Shown: positions 50,813 through 59,457 of the stretch, in pieces
Layout: every line of letters starts with the position of its first letter
Position numbering within the stretch: the first letter of the stretch is position 1
Source: RGIG7213 sp045540335
GTDB taxonomy: Bacteria > Bacillota > Clostridia > Oscillospirales > CAG-272
Assembly: GCA_045540335.1 (NCBI GenBank)
Contig: JAZQHC010000044.1
Location: 62,001-126,000, forward strand
DNA length: 64,000 nucleotides
Direction: 5' to 3'
Position numbers and translations under genes: made by a program
Notes under the pieces: generated by a model
The model's database searches: none
Told to the model about the DNA's origin: nothing
Seen by the model: only the letters and a program-made list of their open reading frames with translations

Positions 50813-52086
50813 TAAAAATATTCAATTCTGAAAATATTACAAAAGAAGATATTTTGTGCAGGGTGCAAACGCCCGAAAACGTTGGTCCCGCGGTTGACGA
50901 GGTGCTGGCAAACGTAAAAGCCAGAGGTGATGAAGCACTTCTTGAATATACGAAAAAATTCGATAAGGCAGATATTTCATCTGTGCTTGTAAGCGAAGAA
51001 GAAATACAGCAGGCAATGCAAAGCGTTGATGAAGAATTTATCAATATAATAAAGCAAGCCTCTGAAAACATTCGTGATTTTCACAAGCGGCAGATACGCG
51101 GTGATTTCGTTGCAAATTCACGCCCGGGCGTTGTTTTGGGGCAAAAGGTAATACCGCTTTCACGCGTGGGCTTGTACGTGCCGGGCGGTACGGCAAGCTA
51201 TCCTTCCACCGTGTTGATGAACTGTATTCCCGCAAAGCTTGCAGGCGTTGGGCAGATAATTATGGCAACACCCCCTAAAAGCGACGGCAAGATACCCGAC
51301 GTAATTCTTGCGGCTGCACATATTGCAGGCGTTGATAAGATATTTAAAATGGGCGGCGCGCAGGCAGTAGCGGCAATGGCGTACGGCACAGAAAGCGTTC
51401 CCGCAGTTGATAAGATAGTAGGCCCCGGTAATATATTTGTTGCACAGGCAAAAGCAAAGGTAAGGGGTATTTGCGATATTGATATGATCGCAGGCCCTTC
51501 GGAAATACTTGTTATAGCAGACGAAAACTCCAATGCAGAGCTTGTGGCGGCAGATATGCTTTCCCAGGCAGAGCACGACAAGCTTGCCGCCGCTATCCTT
51601 ATAACGACAAGCCAAACCCTTGCACAGCAAGTAAGCGAAGAATTGGAAAAGCAAATATCACAGCTTCCGCGTAACGAAATAGCGCGTGCCTCTATTGACG
51701 ATCACGGTAGAATAATTGTTACCGACAGTATTGAAAAAGCAGTTGAAATATCAAACCTTATTGCACCTGAACACCTTGAATTGTGCGTAGATGATCCGTT
51801 TGATATACTTGATCTTGTTAAAAACGCGGGTTCTGTATTTTTGGGCAGAAATACACCCGAATCGGTAGGGGATTATTTTGCAGGTACGAACCATACCCTT
51901 CCCACAAGCGGAACGGCAAGATTTTCTTCGCCCCTTTCTGTTGAAGATTTTGTAAAAACAACGCAGTTTATATATTATTCCGAGGCTGCTTTGAAAACAG
52001 AGGGCGCAAGCATTGCTTATTTTGCTGAAAAAGAGGGGTTAAGCGCACACGCAAGGGCAGTTACTAAAAGGATCGGAGAAAAATAA
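50809..52086 (+). CDS. hisD: Histidinol dehydrogenase
   Basis: 425 residues. VGLYVPGGTASYPSTVLM, IFKMGGAQAVAAMAYGT, KIVGPGNIFVAQAK and DMIAGPSEILVIAD are the dehydrogenase signatures, and the zinc ligands are expected at QAEHD and in the C-terminal GTNHTLPTSGTARF region. It oxidises L-histidinol to L-histidine in two NAD-dependent steps. It overlaps hisG and precedes hisC by 2 nt. Confidence 0.96.
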   Translation: MIKIFNSENITKEDILCRVQTPENVGPAVDEVLANVKARGDEALLEYTKKFDKADISSVLVSEEEIQQAMQSVDEEFINIIKQASENIRDFHKRQIRGDFVANSRPGVVLGQKVIPLSRVGLYVPGGTASYPSTVLMNCIPAKLAGVGQIIMATPPKSDGKIPDVILAAAHIAGVDKIFKMGGAQAVAAMAYGTESVPAVDKIVGPGNIFVAQAKAKVRGICDIDMIAGPSEILVIADENSNAELVAADMLSQAEHDKLAAAILITTSQTLAQQVSEELEKQISQLPRNEIARASIDDHGRIIVTDSIEKAVEISNLIAPEHLELCVDDPFDILDLVKNAGSVFLGRNTPESVGDYFAGTNHTLPTSGTARFSSPLSVEDFVKTTQFIYYSEAALKTEGASIAYFAEKEGLSAHARAVTKRIGEK

Positions 52087-52088
52087 TA

Positions 52089-53144
52089 ATGTCTCGTTTT
52101 TTGTGCGAAAAATATTCTTCATTATGTGCATATACCCCCGGCGAACAGCCGCAAGGTATGAAATACGTTAAATTAAATACAAACGAATCACCTTATCCCC
52201 CTTCCGAAAACACGGTAAAGGCAGCAGCCTTACAGGCAGAATTGCTTAATTTATATTCAGACCCGCAGGCAAAGGCTTTAAAAGAAGCCATAGCGAAAAA
52301 ATACGGTGTAGGGTACGAAAATGTTTTTGTTTCAAACGGTTCGGATGAGATATTGGAATTTTTCTTTATGGCGTTTTGCTCGGAAAGAGAGGTTGCGTAT
52401 CCCGAAATAAGCTACGGTTTTTACCCCGTATATGCCGATCTTTTCGGTGCGAAAAGCACGAAAATACCATTAAAAAGCGATTTTTCGGTGAATTTTGAAG
52501 ATTATGTAAGTATCAACAAAAATATAGTTATTGCAAATCCAAATGCACCCACTGGTATATCTCTTACAAAATCACAAATAGAGAAAATAGTCAAGACAAA
52601 CCCCGAAAATCTCGTGCTTATCGACGAGGCGTACGTTGACTTCGGCGCAGAATCGTGCGTGGATTTAACAAAAAAATATGACAATCTTGTTGTTTGTATG
52701 ACGTTTTCTAAATCCAGAAGTCTGGCAGGCGGCAGACTTGGCTTCTGCTTTGCTAATAAAAATATAATAGAAGATCTCGAAAAAATAAAATATTCAACAA
52801 ATCCATATAACGTAAACCGTATGACACAGGCGTGCGGCACTGCCGCTATTAAAGACGATGATTACTATATGAACAACGCTAAAAAGATAATTCAAACGCG
52901 CGAGTACCTTAAAAGCGAATACGTTAAGCTTGGGTTTAAATTAACAGATTCGAAGGCAAATTTCATTTTTGCAAGCCACGACAAAATATCGGGTGAAGCG
53001 CTTTATAAGGCGCTTAAAGAAAAGGGCGTGCTTGTGCGCCACTTTTCCCAAGAAAAAATATCCAATTTTGTGCGAATATCAATAGGCACGTATGAAGAAA
53101 TTCAAACGCTTGTCGAAAAAACGAAAGAAATACTTAACGCATAA
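52089..53144 (+). CDS. hisC: Histidinol-phosphate aminotransferase
   Basis: 351 residues, PLP fold type I. KLNTNESPYPPS opens it, SNGSDEILEFF is the phosphate-binding start, IANPNAPTG and LIDEAYVDF give the cofactor-binding aspartate, and TFSKSRSLAGGRLGF contains the PLP lysine. It transfers an amino group from glutamate to imidazole acetol phosphate. Its place between hisD and hisB fits the operon. Confidence 0.94.
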   Translation: MSRFLCEKYSSLCAYTPGEQPQGMKYVKLNTNESPYPPSENTVKAAALQAELLNLYSDPQAKALKEAIAKKYGVGYENVFVSNGSDEILEFFFMAFCSEREVAYPEISYGFYPVYADLFGAKSTKIPLKSDFSVNFEDYVSINKNIVIANPNAPTGISLTKSQIEKIVKTNPENLVLIDEAYVDFGAESCVDLTKKYDNLVVCMTFSKSRSLAGGRLGFCFANKNIIEDLEKIKYSTNPYNVNRMTQACGTAAIKDDDYYMNNAKKIIQTREYLKSEYVKLGFKLTDSKANFIFASHDKISGEALYKALKEKGVLVRHFSQEKISNFVRISIGTYEEIQTLVEKTKEILNA

Positions 53145-53155
53145 CGGAGGTTGTT

Positions 53156-53743
53156 ATGAGAAGTGCTGAAATTAAAAGGGCTACGAAAGAAACGGATATT
53201 TCCGTAAAGCTTAATATAGACGGCAGCGGCAAGCAAGCCGTCGATACAGGTATCGGATTTTTCGATCACATGCTTACGCTTTTTTCTTCACACGGAAGAT
53301 TTGATCTTGATGTACGTTGCCGCGGAGATGTTCAGGTTGACGGGCATCATAGCTGTGAAGATATCGGTATTGCCCTTGGCGAAGCGTTTTCTGTTGCCCT
53401 TGGCGACAAAAGGGGAATAAAAAGATATGCAGATATCATTCTTCCGATGGACGAGGCGCTTATCCTCTGTGCTGTTGATATCAGCGGAAGGTCACACCTT
53501 TCATACAGCGTTAAAACGCCTACCGAAAAGGTTGGAAGCTTTGATTGTGAATTGGTAAAAGAGTTTTTTGAAGCCTTCGTTCGCACCTCGGGCGTAACGC
53601 TTCATATTAAAATGCTTGCAGGCGATAATTCCCACCATATAATCGAAGGTGTCTTTAAGGCGTTTGCAAGGGTAATGCGTACTGCTTGTGAAACAGATGA
53701 AAAAGCAAAAGGGGAGATCCCCTCAACAAAAGGGGTGCTTTGA
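53156..53743 (+). CDS. hisB: Imidazoleglycerol-phosphate dehydratase
   Basis: 195 residues, the monofunctional form. The manganese-binding motifs are GIGFFDHMLTLFSSHG and VDGHHSCEDIGI, repeated in the second half as DNSHHIIEGVFKAF. It dehydrates imidazole glycerol phosphate to imidazole acetol phosphate. TAACGGAGG precedes the ATG. Its stop overlaps the hisH start by one base (TGATG). Confidence 0.95.
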   Translation: MRSAEIKRATKETDISVKLNIDGSGKQAVDTGIGFFDHMLTLFSSHGRFDLDVRCRGDVQVDGHHSCEDIGIALGEAFSVALGDKRGIKRYADIILPMDEALILCAVDISGRSHLSYSVKTPTEKVGSFDCELVKEFFEAFVRTSGVTLHIKMLAGDNSHHIIEGVFKAFARVMRTACETDEKAKGEIPSTKGVL

Positions 53744-54357
53744 TGACAGCGATAATAGATTACGGCGTTGGAAACCTTTTTTCACTTAAAAGCTCGCTTT
53801 CATATATAGGTGCAGACTGTACCGTTACAAGCGACCCCGAGGTTATACGGTCAAGTAGCCGCATAATTCTTCCGGGTGTCGGCGCGTTTGAAGACGCGGC
53901 AAAAAAACTGCACAGTACGGGGCTTGATGATTTGATAAAGGAAGAGGCAGAAAAAGGTAAATACATAATGGGTATTTGCCTTGGTATGCAAATGCTTTTC
54001 GAAAAAAGCCACGAATTTGGCGTGCACGATGGGCTTGGGCTTATCCCCGGCGAGGTCGTTGCAATGGAGGGTGCAGTAGGCGAAGGGCTGAAAATACCGC
54101 AAATAGGCTGGAATGCGCTTGATATAACCGGCGGAAAAGAGGATCTTTATAAATACACCGCGAACGGAACACACGTTTACTTTGTTCATTCTTTTTACGC
54201 AAAAACAAGCGATAAATATATAACTGCAACTGCAGAATACGGTATTCCCGTAACTGCTTCTGCAAAATGCGGCAGGGTAATGGGTACGCAGTACCACCCC
54301 GAAAAAAGCGGAAAATACGGCCTTGAAATATTAAAAGCATTTACGGAGTTGAAATAA
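53743..54357 (+). CDS. hisH: Imidazole glycerol phosphate synthase, glutamine amidotransferase subunit
   Basis: 204 residues, class I amidotransferase. IIDYGVGNLFSL opens it, GVGAFEDA gives the oxyanion strand, MGICLGMQMLFE contains the catalytic cysteine, and TQYHPEKSGKYG the catalytic His-Glu. It supplies ammonia to HisF. AAAAGGGG precedes the ATG, which overlaps the hisB stop. Confidence 0.95.
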   Translation: MTAIIDYGVGNLFSLKSSLSYIGADCTVTSDPEVIRSSSRIILPGVGAFEDAAKKLHSTGLDDLIKEEAEKGKYIMGICLGMQMLFEKSHEFGVHDGLGLIPGEVVAMEGAVGEGLKIPQIGWNALDITGGKEDLYKYTANGTHVYFVHSFYAKTSDKYITATAEYGIPVTASAKCGRVMGTQYHPEKSGKYGLEILKAFTELK

Positions 54358-54362
54358 GTAGT

Positions 54363-55082
54363 ATGATAATTTTTCCCGCAACCGACATAAAAGACGGAAA
54401 GGTAGTACGTTTGACGAAGGGCGATTACGGTCAGATGAAGGTGTATTCTGCCGAAGCACTTGATAAAGCGCTTGAATTTAAGTCTGCAGGGGCAGAGTAT
54501 TTGCACATGGTGGATCTTGACGGAGCAAAAGACGGTGAAATGAAAAACTTTTCCGTTATTGAAAACGTAGTTAAAAATTCAGGTATGAAGGTGCAGATAG
54601 GCGGCGGCATACGTGATGAACAAACAATAAAAAAATACGTGGATATCGGTGTGCTTCGCGTTATATTGGGAACTATTGCGGTTAAAGATACGGGCTTTTT
54701 AAAAAATATGATAAACGAATACGGCGATAAAATTGCCGTTGGCGTAGATATAAAGGGCGAAAGTATTGCCGTTAACGGCTGGCTTGAGGATTCGGGCGTT
54801 AACTGCTTTGCATTTATGGAAAAGCTTTGTAATATGGGCTGTAAAACCGTTATATGTACCGATATTTCAAAAGACGGACTTTTAAAGGGAACAAATCTTC
54901 CACTTTACAAAAGATTAAAAAAGGATTATAATATAGACGTGGTTGCTTCGGGTGGTATCACTTCAAATGATGATGTTTCTGCCCTTGCACAGATGGATAT
55001 GTACGGTGCAATACTCGGTAAAGCTATTTACGAGGGCAAGATAGACCTTAAAGAAGCGTTGAAAATCAGCGGGAGGATATAG
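54363..55082 (+). CDS. hisA: ProFAR isomerase
   Basis: 239 residues, a TIM barrel. FPATDIKDGKVVRLTKGDY starts it, with the half-barrel phosphate-binding loops VQIGGGIRD and VVASGGITSNDDVSAL. It performs the Amadori isomerisation of ProFAR to PRFAR. It begins 5 nt after hisH and precedes hisF by 3 nt. Confidence 0.95.
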   Translation: MIIFPATDIKDGKVVRLTKGDYGQMKVYSAEALDKALEFKSAGAEYLHMVDLDGAKDGEMKNFSVIENVVKNSGMKVQIGGGIRDEQTIKKYVDIGVLRVILGTIAVKDTGFLKNMINEYGDKIAVGVDIKGESIAVNGWLEDSGVNCFAFMEKLCNMGCKTVICTDISKDGLLKGTNLPLYKRLKKDYNIDVVASGGITSNDDVSALAQMDMYGAILGKAIYEGKIDLKEALKISGRI

Positions 55083-55085
55083 TAT

Positions 55086-55844
55086 ATGATAACAAAAAGA
55101 ATCATACCGTGCCTCGACGTAAAAAACGGAAGGGTTGTAAAGGGCGTTAATTTTATGAATCTTTCCGACGTTTCGGATCCTGTATCACTTGCCAAGTATT
55201 ACAGCGATTGCGGCGCAGACGAGCTTGTTTTTTACGATATTACCGCTTCTGCAGAGGGCCGCGGCTTGTTTACGGACGTGCTTACCCGTGCGGCAGAAAA
55301 CGTTTTTATACCGTTAACGGTTGGCGGTGCAATAAACGCACTTTCAGATTTCGACAGGGTGCTTAAGTGCGGTGCAGATAAGGTTTCTGTAAATTCAGGT
55401 GCTGTGCGTAACCCCGATCTTATATACGATGCGGCAAAAAAATACGGCTCGCAATGCGTGGTTCTTTCTATGGACGTTAAAAGGGTTGAAGGAAGGTACG
55501 TGGTATTCGTAAAAGGCGGCAGAGAAATAACGCCACTTCAAGCGGTAGAATGGGCAAAGCGCGGGCAAGAGCTTGGCGCAGGCGAGCTTGTTATAAACAG
55601 TATGGATACAGACGGTGTAAGGGGCGGTTTTGATACGGAGCTTTTGCAAGAAATATGCAACGCCGTATCTATTCCCGTTATTGCTTCGGGCGGTGCAGGC
55701 TGCAGTAAAGATTTCGTAGATCTGTTTAATACCTGCCCTACGGTGGATGCAGGCCTTGCGGCTTCGATATTCCACTTCGGCGATGTAAAGATCAACGAAT
55801 TAAAGCAAATTCTTAAAGAAAATAATATAAATGTCAGAATATGA
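55086..55844 (+). CDS. hisF: Imidazole glycerol phosphate synthase, cyclase subunit
   Basis: 252 residues, a TIM barrel. RIIPCLDVKNGRVVKGVNF opens it, with catalytic Asp11 in CLDV and Asp130 in LSMDVKR, plus the phosphate loops PLTVGGAIN and IPVIASGGAG. It joins ammonia from HisH to PRFAR and closes the imidazole ring. It follows hisA by 3 nt. Confidence 0.96.
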   Translation: MITKRIIPCLDVKNGRVVKGVNFMNLSDVSDPVSLAKYYSDCGADELVFYDITASAEGRGLFTDVLTRAAENVFIPLTVGGAINALSDFDRVLKCGADKVSVNSGAVRNPDLIYDAAKKYGSQCVVLSMDVKRVEGRYVVFVKGGREITPLQAVEWAKRGQELGAGELVINSMDTDGVRGGFDTELLQEICNAVSIPVIASGGAGCSKDFVDLFNTCPTVDAGLAASIFHFGDVKINELKQILKENNINVRI

Positions 55845-55872
55845 TTCAATATTTTATGAAAGGTGTAGTTAA

Positions 55873-56520
55873 ATGAATATCAGTGAACTTAAATATGATG
55901 AAAACGGCTTGATCCCCGCGGTGGTTGTAGATCACTATTCTAAAAAAGTGTTAACAGTTGCATATATGAACCGCGAAAGCCTTGGAATAACGCTTGTAGA
56001 AGGTAAAACCTGCTTTTATTCACGTTCAAGACAAAAGCTGTGGCGTAAGGGCGAAACGTCGGGCAACGTTCAGCGCGTTGTTAAAATAACGACGGATTGC
56101 GATAAAGACGCCTTAACTGTTGAAGTAATCAAAAACGGTCCTGCTTGCCATACGGGTGCAGATTCGTGCTTTAACGACATCGTTTATTCAGATGATAAAA
56201 TTCCCGATTTTTCCGCAGATATATTGATGGATCTTATCAAAGGCAGAAAAACGGATAAAAAGGAAGGCTCTTATACTACGTACCTTTTCGAAAAGGGAAT
56301 CGACAAAATACTTAAAAAGGTCGGCGAAGAATGCACAGAGGTTATCATTGCAGGCAAAGCCAACGATAAAAAAGAAACTATTTACGAAATTGCAGACCTT
56401 TATTATCACGTAATGGTTTTGATGGCAGAAATGGGTATATCAACCGAAGAAATAATGTCCGAATTGGCAAGCCGACACGTTATAGATAAAAAAGTAAAGC
56501 AAGAAAAAATGACGAAGTGA
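55873..56520 (+). CDS. hisI: Bifunctional phosphoribosyl-AMP cyclohydrolase/phosphoribosyl-ATP pyrophosphatase
   Basis: 215 residues, a HisI-HisE fusion (hisIE). The N-terminal half (1-115) has the zinc and substrate residues in FYSRSRQKLWRKGETSGN, TTDCDKDAL and GPACHTGADSCF; the C-terminal half (about 120-205) is HisE with KKVGEECTEVIIAGK and ADLYYHVMVLMAE. It carries out steps 2 and 3. It ends the his block; dapA follows 74 nt later. Confidence 0.95.
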   Translation: MNISELKYDENGLIPAVVVDHYSKKVLTVAYMNRESLGITLVEGKTCFYSRSRQKLWRKGETSGNVQRVVKITTDCDKDALTVEVIKNGPACHTGADSCFNDIVYSDDKIPDFSADILMDLIKGRKTDKKEGSYTTYLFEKGIDKILKKVGEECTEVIIAGKANDKKETIYEIADLYYHVMVLMAEMGISTEEIMSELASRHVIDKKVKQEKMTK

Positions 56521-56594
56521 TAAAATTCACCTTTCACAGCTCACGCTGTACTTTAAAAGCAATATAAACCGGTAATTCAGAAAGGATAAATAAA

Positions 56595-57485
56595 ATGAAA
56601 AGAGAAAACCCTATTTTTTCAGGTGTAGGTACGGCTATAATAACACCGTTTTTAAACGGTGCAATAGATTACGAAAGCTACGGCAAATTAGTTGAATTTC
56701 AAATAGCGGGCGGTGTTGATTCTATCGTGGTGTGCGGCACTACGGGCGAAGCGGCAACCCTTACAGACGAAGAACACAGGGATCTTATCGCATATACGGT
56801 TAAAAAGGTAAACGGCCGCGTACCTGTTATTGCAGGCACGGGTTCTAACGATTTTGCATACGCGGTAGATCTTTCGCGCCACGCGTGTGAGGTAGGCGCA
56901 GATGCACTTTTGCACGTTACCCCCTATTACAATAAAACAAGCCAAAAGGGAATTGTAGAATATTTTTCTAAAATTGCAGATGCTTGCGATAAGCCTATTA
57001 TTTTATATAATGTTCCTTCAAGAACGGGTGTTAATATAGGAATTGAAGCGTATAAAGAATTGGCAAAGCACCCGAATATAATAGCAACGAAAGAAGCAAG
57101 CGGCAATTTAAGCTTTATAATGGAGCTTATGGAAGCAGTAGGCGACGATATAGATGTTTATTGCGGCAACGATGACCAAATAGTACCTATGATGAGTGTG
57201 GGTGCAAAGGGCGTTATTTCCGTATTGTCAAACGTTATGCCGAAAGAAACGGCACAGCTTTCGCACTTGTATCTTGACGGTCATTGCAAGGAAAGTGCGC
57301 AAATGCAGTTAAAGCTTCTTAAATTGATAAACGCATTGTTTATGACAGTAAACCCCATACCTGTAAAAACTGCGCTTGCAAAAATGGGAATGTGCGATAT
57401 CGAAATGCGCTTACCCCTTTGCCCTATGACGAATGCCGAAGACGAAAAGCTTTTCAAAATCATGAAAGACTACGGTCTTATTTAA
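56595..57485 (+). CDS. dapA: 4-hydroxy-tetrahydrodipicolinate synthase
   Basis: 296 residues, a TIM-barrel class I aldolase. GVGTAIITPF opens it, GTTGEAATLTDEEH binds pyruvate, LLHVTPYYNKTSQKG and ILYNVPSRTGVN carry the catalytic tyrosine, and IATKEASGN the Schiff-base lysine. It condenses pyruvate with aspartate semialdehyde on the way to DAP, lysine and spore dipicolinate. AGAAAGGA precedes the ATG. No terminator separates it from hisI, so co-transcription is possible. Confidence 0.96.
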   Translation: MKRENPIFSGVGTAIITPFLNGAIDYESYGKLVEFQIAGGVDSIVVCGTTGEAATLTDEEHRDLIAYTVKKVNGRVPVIAGTGSNDFAYAVDLSRHACEVGADALLHVTPYYNKTSQKGIVEYFSKIADACDKPIILYNVPSRTGVNIGIEAYKELAKHPNIIATKEASGNLSFIMELMEAVGDDIDVYCGNDDQIVPMMSVGAKGVISVLSNVMPKETAQLSHLYLDGHCKESAQMQLKLLKLINALFMTVNPIPVKTALAKMGMCDIEMRLPLCPMTNAEDEKLFKIMKDYGLI

Positions 57486-57494
57486 GGTGGCGTT

Positions 57495-58265
57495 ATGAAT
57501 ATAATACTTTGCGGATGCTGCGGAAGAATGGGCAACGCCGTACGCGCTGCGCTTAATAACGGCGCTGTCGTAACGGCGGGTGTTGATATAACAGAAGGTA
57601 ATTGCGATTTTCCCGTTTATAAAAGTATTTTTGACGTTAGCGAAAAAGCCGACGTTATAATAGATTTTTCACACCATACCTTAACGGAAGATATTCTTAC
57701 CTATGCACAGAAAAACTCTATACCTGCGATAATTTGCACAACCGGCCACACCGAAGAGGAAAAAGAAATGATGCAGCGTATGGAAAAATACGTTCCGCTT
57801 TTTACCTCGGGTAATATGTCGTTGGGTATAAATCTTTTGTGCCGTCTTGCAAACCAAGCCGCGCAAATACTTGGCGAAGATTATGATGTTGAGATAATCG
57901 AAGCACATCACCATAATAAATTGGATGCGCCAAGCGGAACGGCGGTAATGATAGCAGAAGAAATACAACAGGCACTTCCTTACGAAGCAAAGCGCGTTAC
58001 AGATAGAACGCCGTACCGCCAAAAACGTGACAAACACGAAATAGGCATGCATTCCATACGCGGCGGCTCTATTATTGGCGAGCATGAGGTAATGTTCTGC
58101 GGAAACGGTGAGGTTATAACCATAAAGCACTCTGCCCAAAGCAGAGATCTGTTTGCACAAGGCGCAGTAAAAGCCGCCGAATATATGGTTGGTAAGCCTA
58201 ACGGCAGATATACCATGAAGGATGTTTTGAAAAACGCAGGCAGGGAAAAGGTCTGCACCGAATAA
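57495..58265 (+). CDS. dapB: 4-hydroxy-tetrahydrodipicolinate reductase
   Basis: 256 residues. The N-terminal Rossmann motif ILCGCCGRMGNAV has an extra Cys in the usual GxxGxMG. CTTGHTEEE and SGNMSLGINLLCRL follow, then EAHHHNKLDAPSGTAVMIAE with the catalytic His and Lys. It reduces the DapA product with NAD(P)H. It begins 9 nt after dapA and ends before tandem hairpins. Confidence 0.95.
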   Translation: MNIILCGCCGRMGNAVRAALNNGAVVTAGVDITEGNCDFPVYKSIFDVSEKADVIIDFSHHTLTEDILTYAQKNSIPAIICTTGHTEEEKEMMQRMEKYVPLFTSGNMSLGINLLCRLANQAAQILGEDYDVEIIEAHHHNKLDAPSGTAVMIAEEIQQALPYEAKRVTDRTPYRQKRDKHEIGMHSIRGGSIIGEHEVMFCGNGEVITIKHSAQSRDLFAQGAVKAAEYMVGKPNGRYTMKDVLKNAGREKVCTE

Positions 58266-58280
58266 TAATTTGCATAATAA

Positions 58281-58308
58281 AAAGGTTCTGTAAGAAAGAA
58301 CCTTTTTT
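58281..58308 (+). terminator. Terminator after dapB
   Basis: AAAGGTTCT and AGAACCTTT form a 9-bp stem with a 7-nt loop, followed by a T run to 58308. Confidence 0.85.
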
Positions 58309-58320
58309 GTTGTAAAATAA

Positions 58321-58383
58321 ATATCCCAAGTGTAAAGCGAGCGTTTTTTAAGTACATCGCCTTGCATTTGGGATATATTTTTT
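58321..58383 (+). ncRNA. Long hairpin RNA or second terminator downstream of dapB
   Basis: ATATCCCAAGTGTAAAGCG (58321-58339) pairs with CGCCTTGCATTTGGGATAT (58358-58376), 19 positions with one mismatch and some G-U pairs, an 18-nt loop, and a T run afterwards. It may be a second terminator, a processed RNA or a terminator for abrB; I cannot tell which. Confidence 0.45.
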
Positions 58384-58430
58384 AAATTATAAGCAGTATA
58401 GGTATTTTTAAAACAAAAATTTAATATAAA

Positions 58431-58679
58431 TTATAAAACAACGTGTCTTAAACCTTCAAGACATTCAGGGCAAACAAGTTTACCTTTATAATAAGCAACT
58501 TCATTGGCATTTCCGCAGAAAATGCAAGCGGGATGATACTTTTTTAAAATGATTTTATCGTTTTCAATAAAGATCTCAACTGCATCTTTGGTAGCAATAT
58601 CTAACGTTTTTCTTATTTCAATGGGAAGAACTATTCTACCCAATTCGTCAATCTTCCTGACGATTCCTGTTGATTTCAT
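58431..58679 (-). CDS. AbrB-family transition-state regulator with C-terminal CxxC pair
   Basis: 82 residues. The N-terminal swapped-hairpin domain has MKSTGIVRKIDELGRIVLPI, the AbrB DNA-binding signature, followed by DAVEIFIENDKIILKKY. The C-terminal part has CIFCGN and LVCPECL, a likely zinc ribbon common in clostridial AbrB and replacing the Bacillus tail. It represses stationary-phase and sporulation genes during growth. It is transcribed towards dapB. The upstream region has an inverted repeat at the expected start site. A second ATG immediately upstream is possible. Confidence 0.88.
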   Translation of the reverse strand: MKSTGIVRKIDELGRIVLPIEIRKTLDIATKDAVEIFIENDKIILKKYHPACIFCGNANEVAYYKGKLVCPECLEGLRHVVL

Positions 58680-58707
58680 CATAATATTATGCCCCCTGAT
58701 TAAAAAT

Positions 58708-58740
58708 CAAACAAAATGAAATTTGTTTGTTCAAATTGTA
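58708..58740 (-). promoter_or_regulatory. Inverted repeat and -10 upstream of the abrB-like gene
   Basis: CAAACAAA (58708-58715) and TTTGTTTG (58722-58729) are perfect arms with a 6-nt spacer. A minus-strand TACAAT (58740-58735) lies just before them, putting the repeat at the expected transcription start, where it could serve as an autoregulatory operator. The -35 is weak. Confidence 0.4.
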
Positions 58741-58884
58741 CAATAATTCTTTGTTAGAATTTATCATATTATTATTATGTGCATAAATCGAAATGAGAAC
58801 ACCTTTATTACATCAGGGTAATATCTGGTAATTGATTCTATTAAAAAGTCGAATAATGTCGAAAAAAATGAGATTTGAGGTAAA

Positions 58885-59457
58885 ATGATAGGTTTAATTT
58901 TTGCTTTTTTGAGTATTCTCGCTTTTTCTTTTGCGATTATTTTAAAAAATGTTGATATTATGGCAAAATCTATATTCGAAAGCGCTAATTCTGCCGTCGA
59001 ATTGACCATAACATTGTGCGGAGTGATGTGTTTGTGGTGCGGAATTATGAATGTTTTTGAAAAAAAAGGTTTAATTAAAAAAATTTCTTTTGCAATATCC
59101 CCAATATTGAAATTTTTGTTTCCAAATGCATATAAAAATAACGCAACAAACGAAATTTCTTCTAATATAAGCGCTAATATTTTAGGTATAGGAAACGCGG
59201 CAACTCCGCTGGGGTTAGCCGCTATGGGAAAGCTTAATGCTATAAATCCCAATAAGGGAACGGCATCAGACGATATGGTAATGCTCGCTGTTTTAAATAC
59301 TGCCTCGCTTGATATTTTTCCCGCTACGATAATTGCTTTAAGGCAAAGTGCAGGCTCGCAAGCACCGTACTGTATCGTGCTTCCTACTATAATAAGCTCT
59401 TTGGGTACGGTCATATTTGCCGTTTTGATAACTAAGCTTTTATCAAAGGTGTTTTAA
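58885..59457 (+). CDS. spmA: Spore maturation protein A
   Basis: 190 residues with several membrane segments. The nucleoside-recognition (Gate) domain carries ELTITLCGVMCLWCGIMNV, ILGIGNAATPLGLAAM and LNTASLDIFPATIIALR, which match SpmA. With SpmB it acts in the forespore membrane in spore core dehydration. GAGG precedes the ATG. Its stop overlaps the spmB start by one base (TAATG). Confidence 0.92.
   Translation: MIGLIFAFLSILAFSFAIILKNVDIMAKSIFESANSAVELTITLCGVMCLWCGIMNVFEKKGLIKKISFAISPILKFLFPNAYKNNATNEISSNISANILGIGNAATPLGLAAMGKLNAINPNKGTASDDMVMLAVLNTASLDIFPATIIALRQSAGSQAPYCIVLPTIISSLGTVIFAVLITKLLSKVF

Noticed and set aside
56521..56594. Possible lysine riboswitch or terminator before dapA
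   Set aside because: The 74-nt gap is too short for a lysine riboswitch and shows only a small CAGC...GCTG pairing.
58764..59414. 216-residue antisense frame over spmA
   Set aside because: spmA is clearly recognised on the other strand and the antisense frame has no supporting signals.
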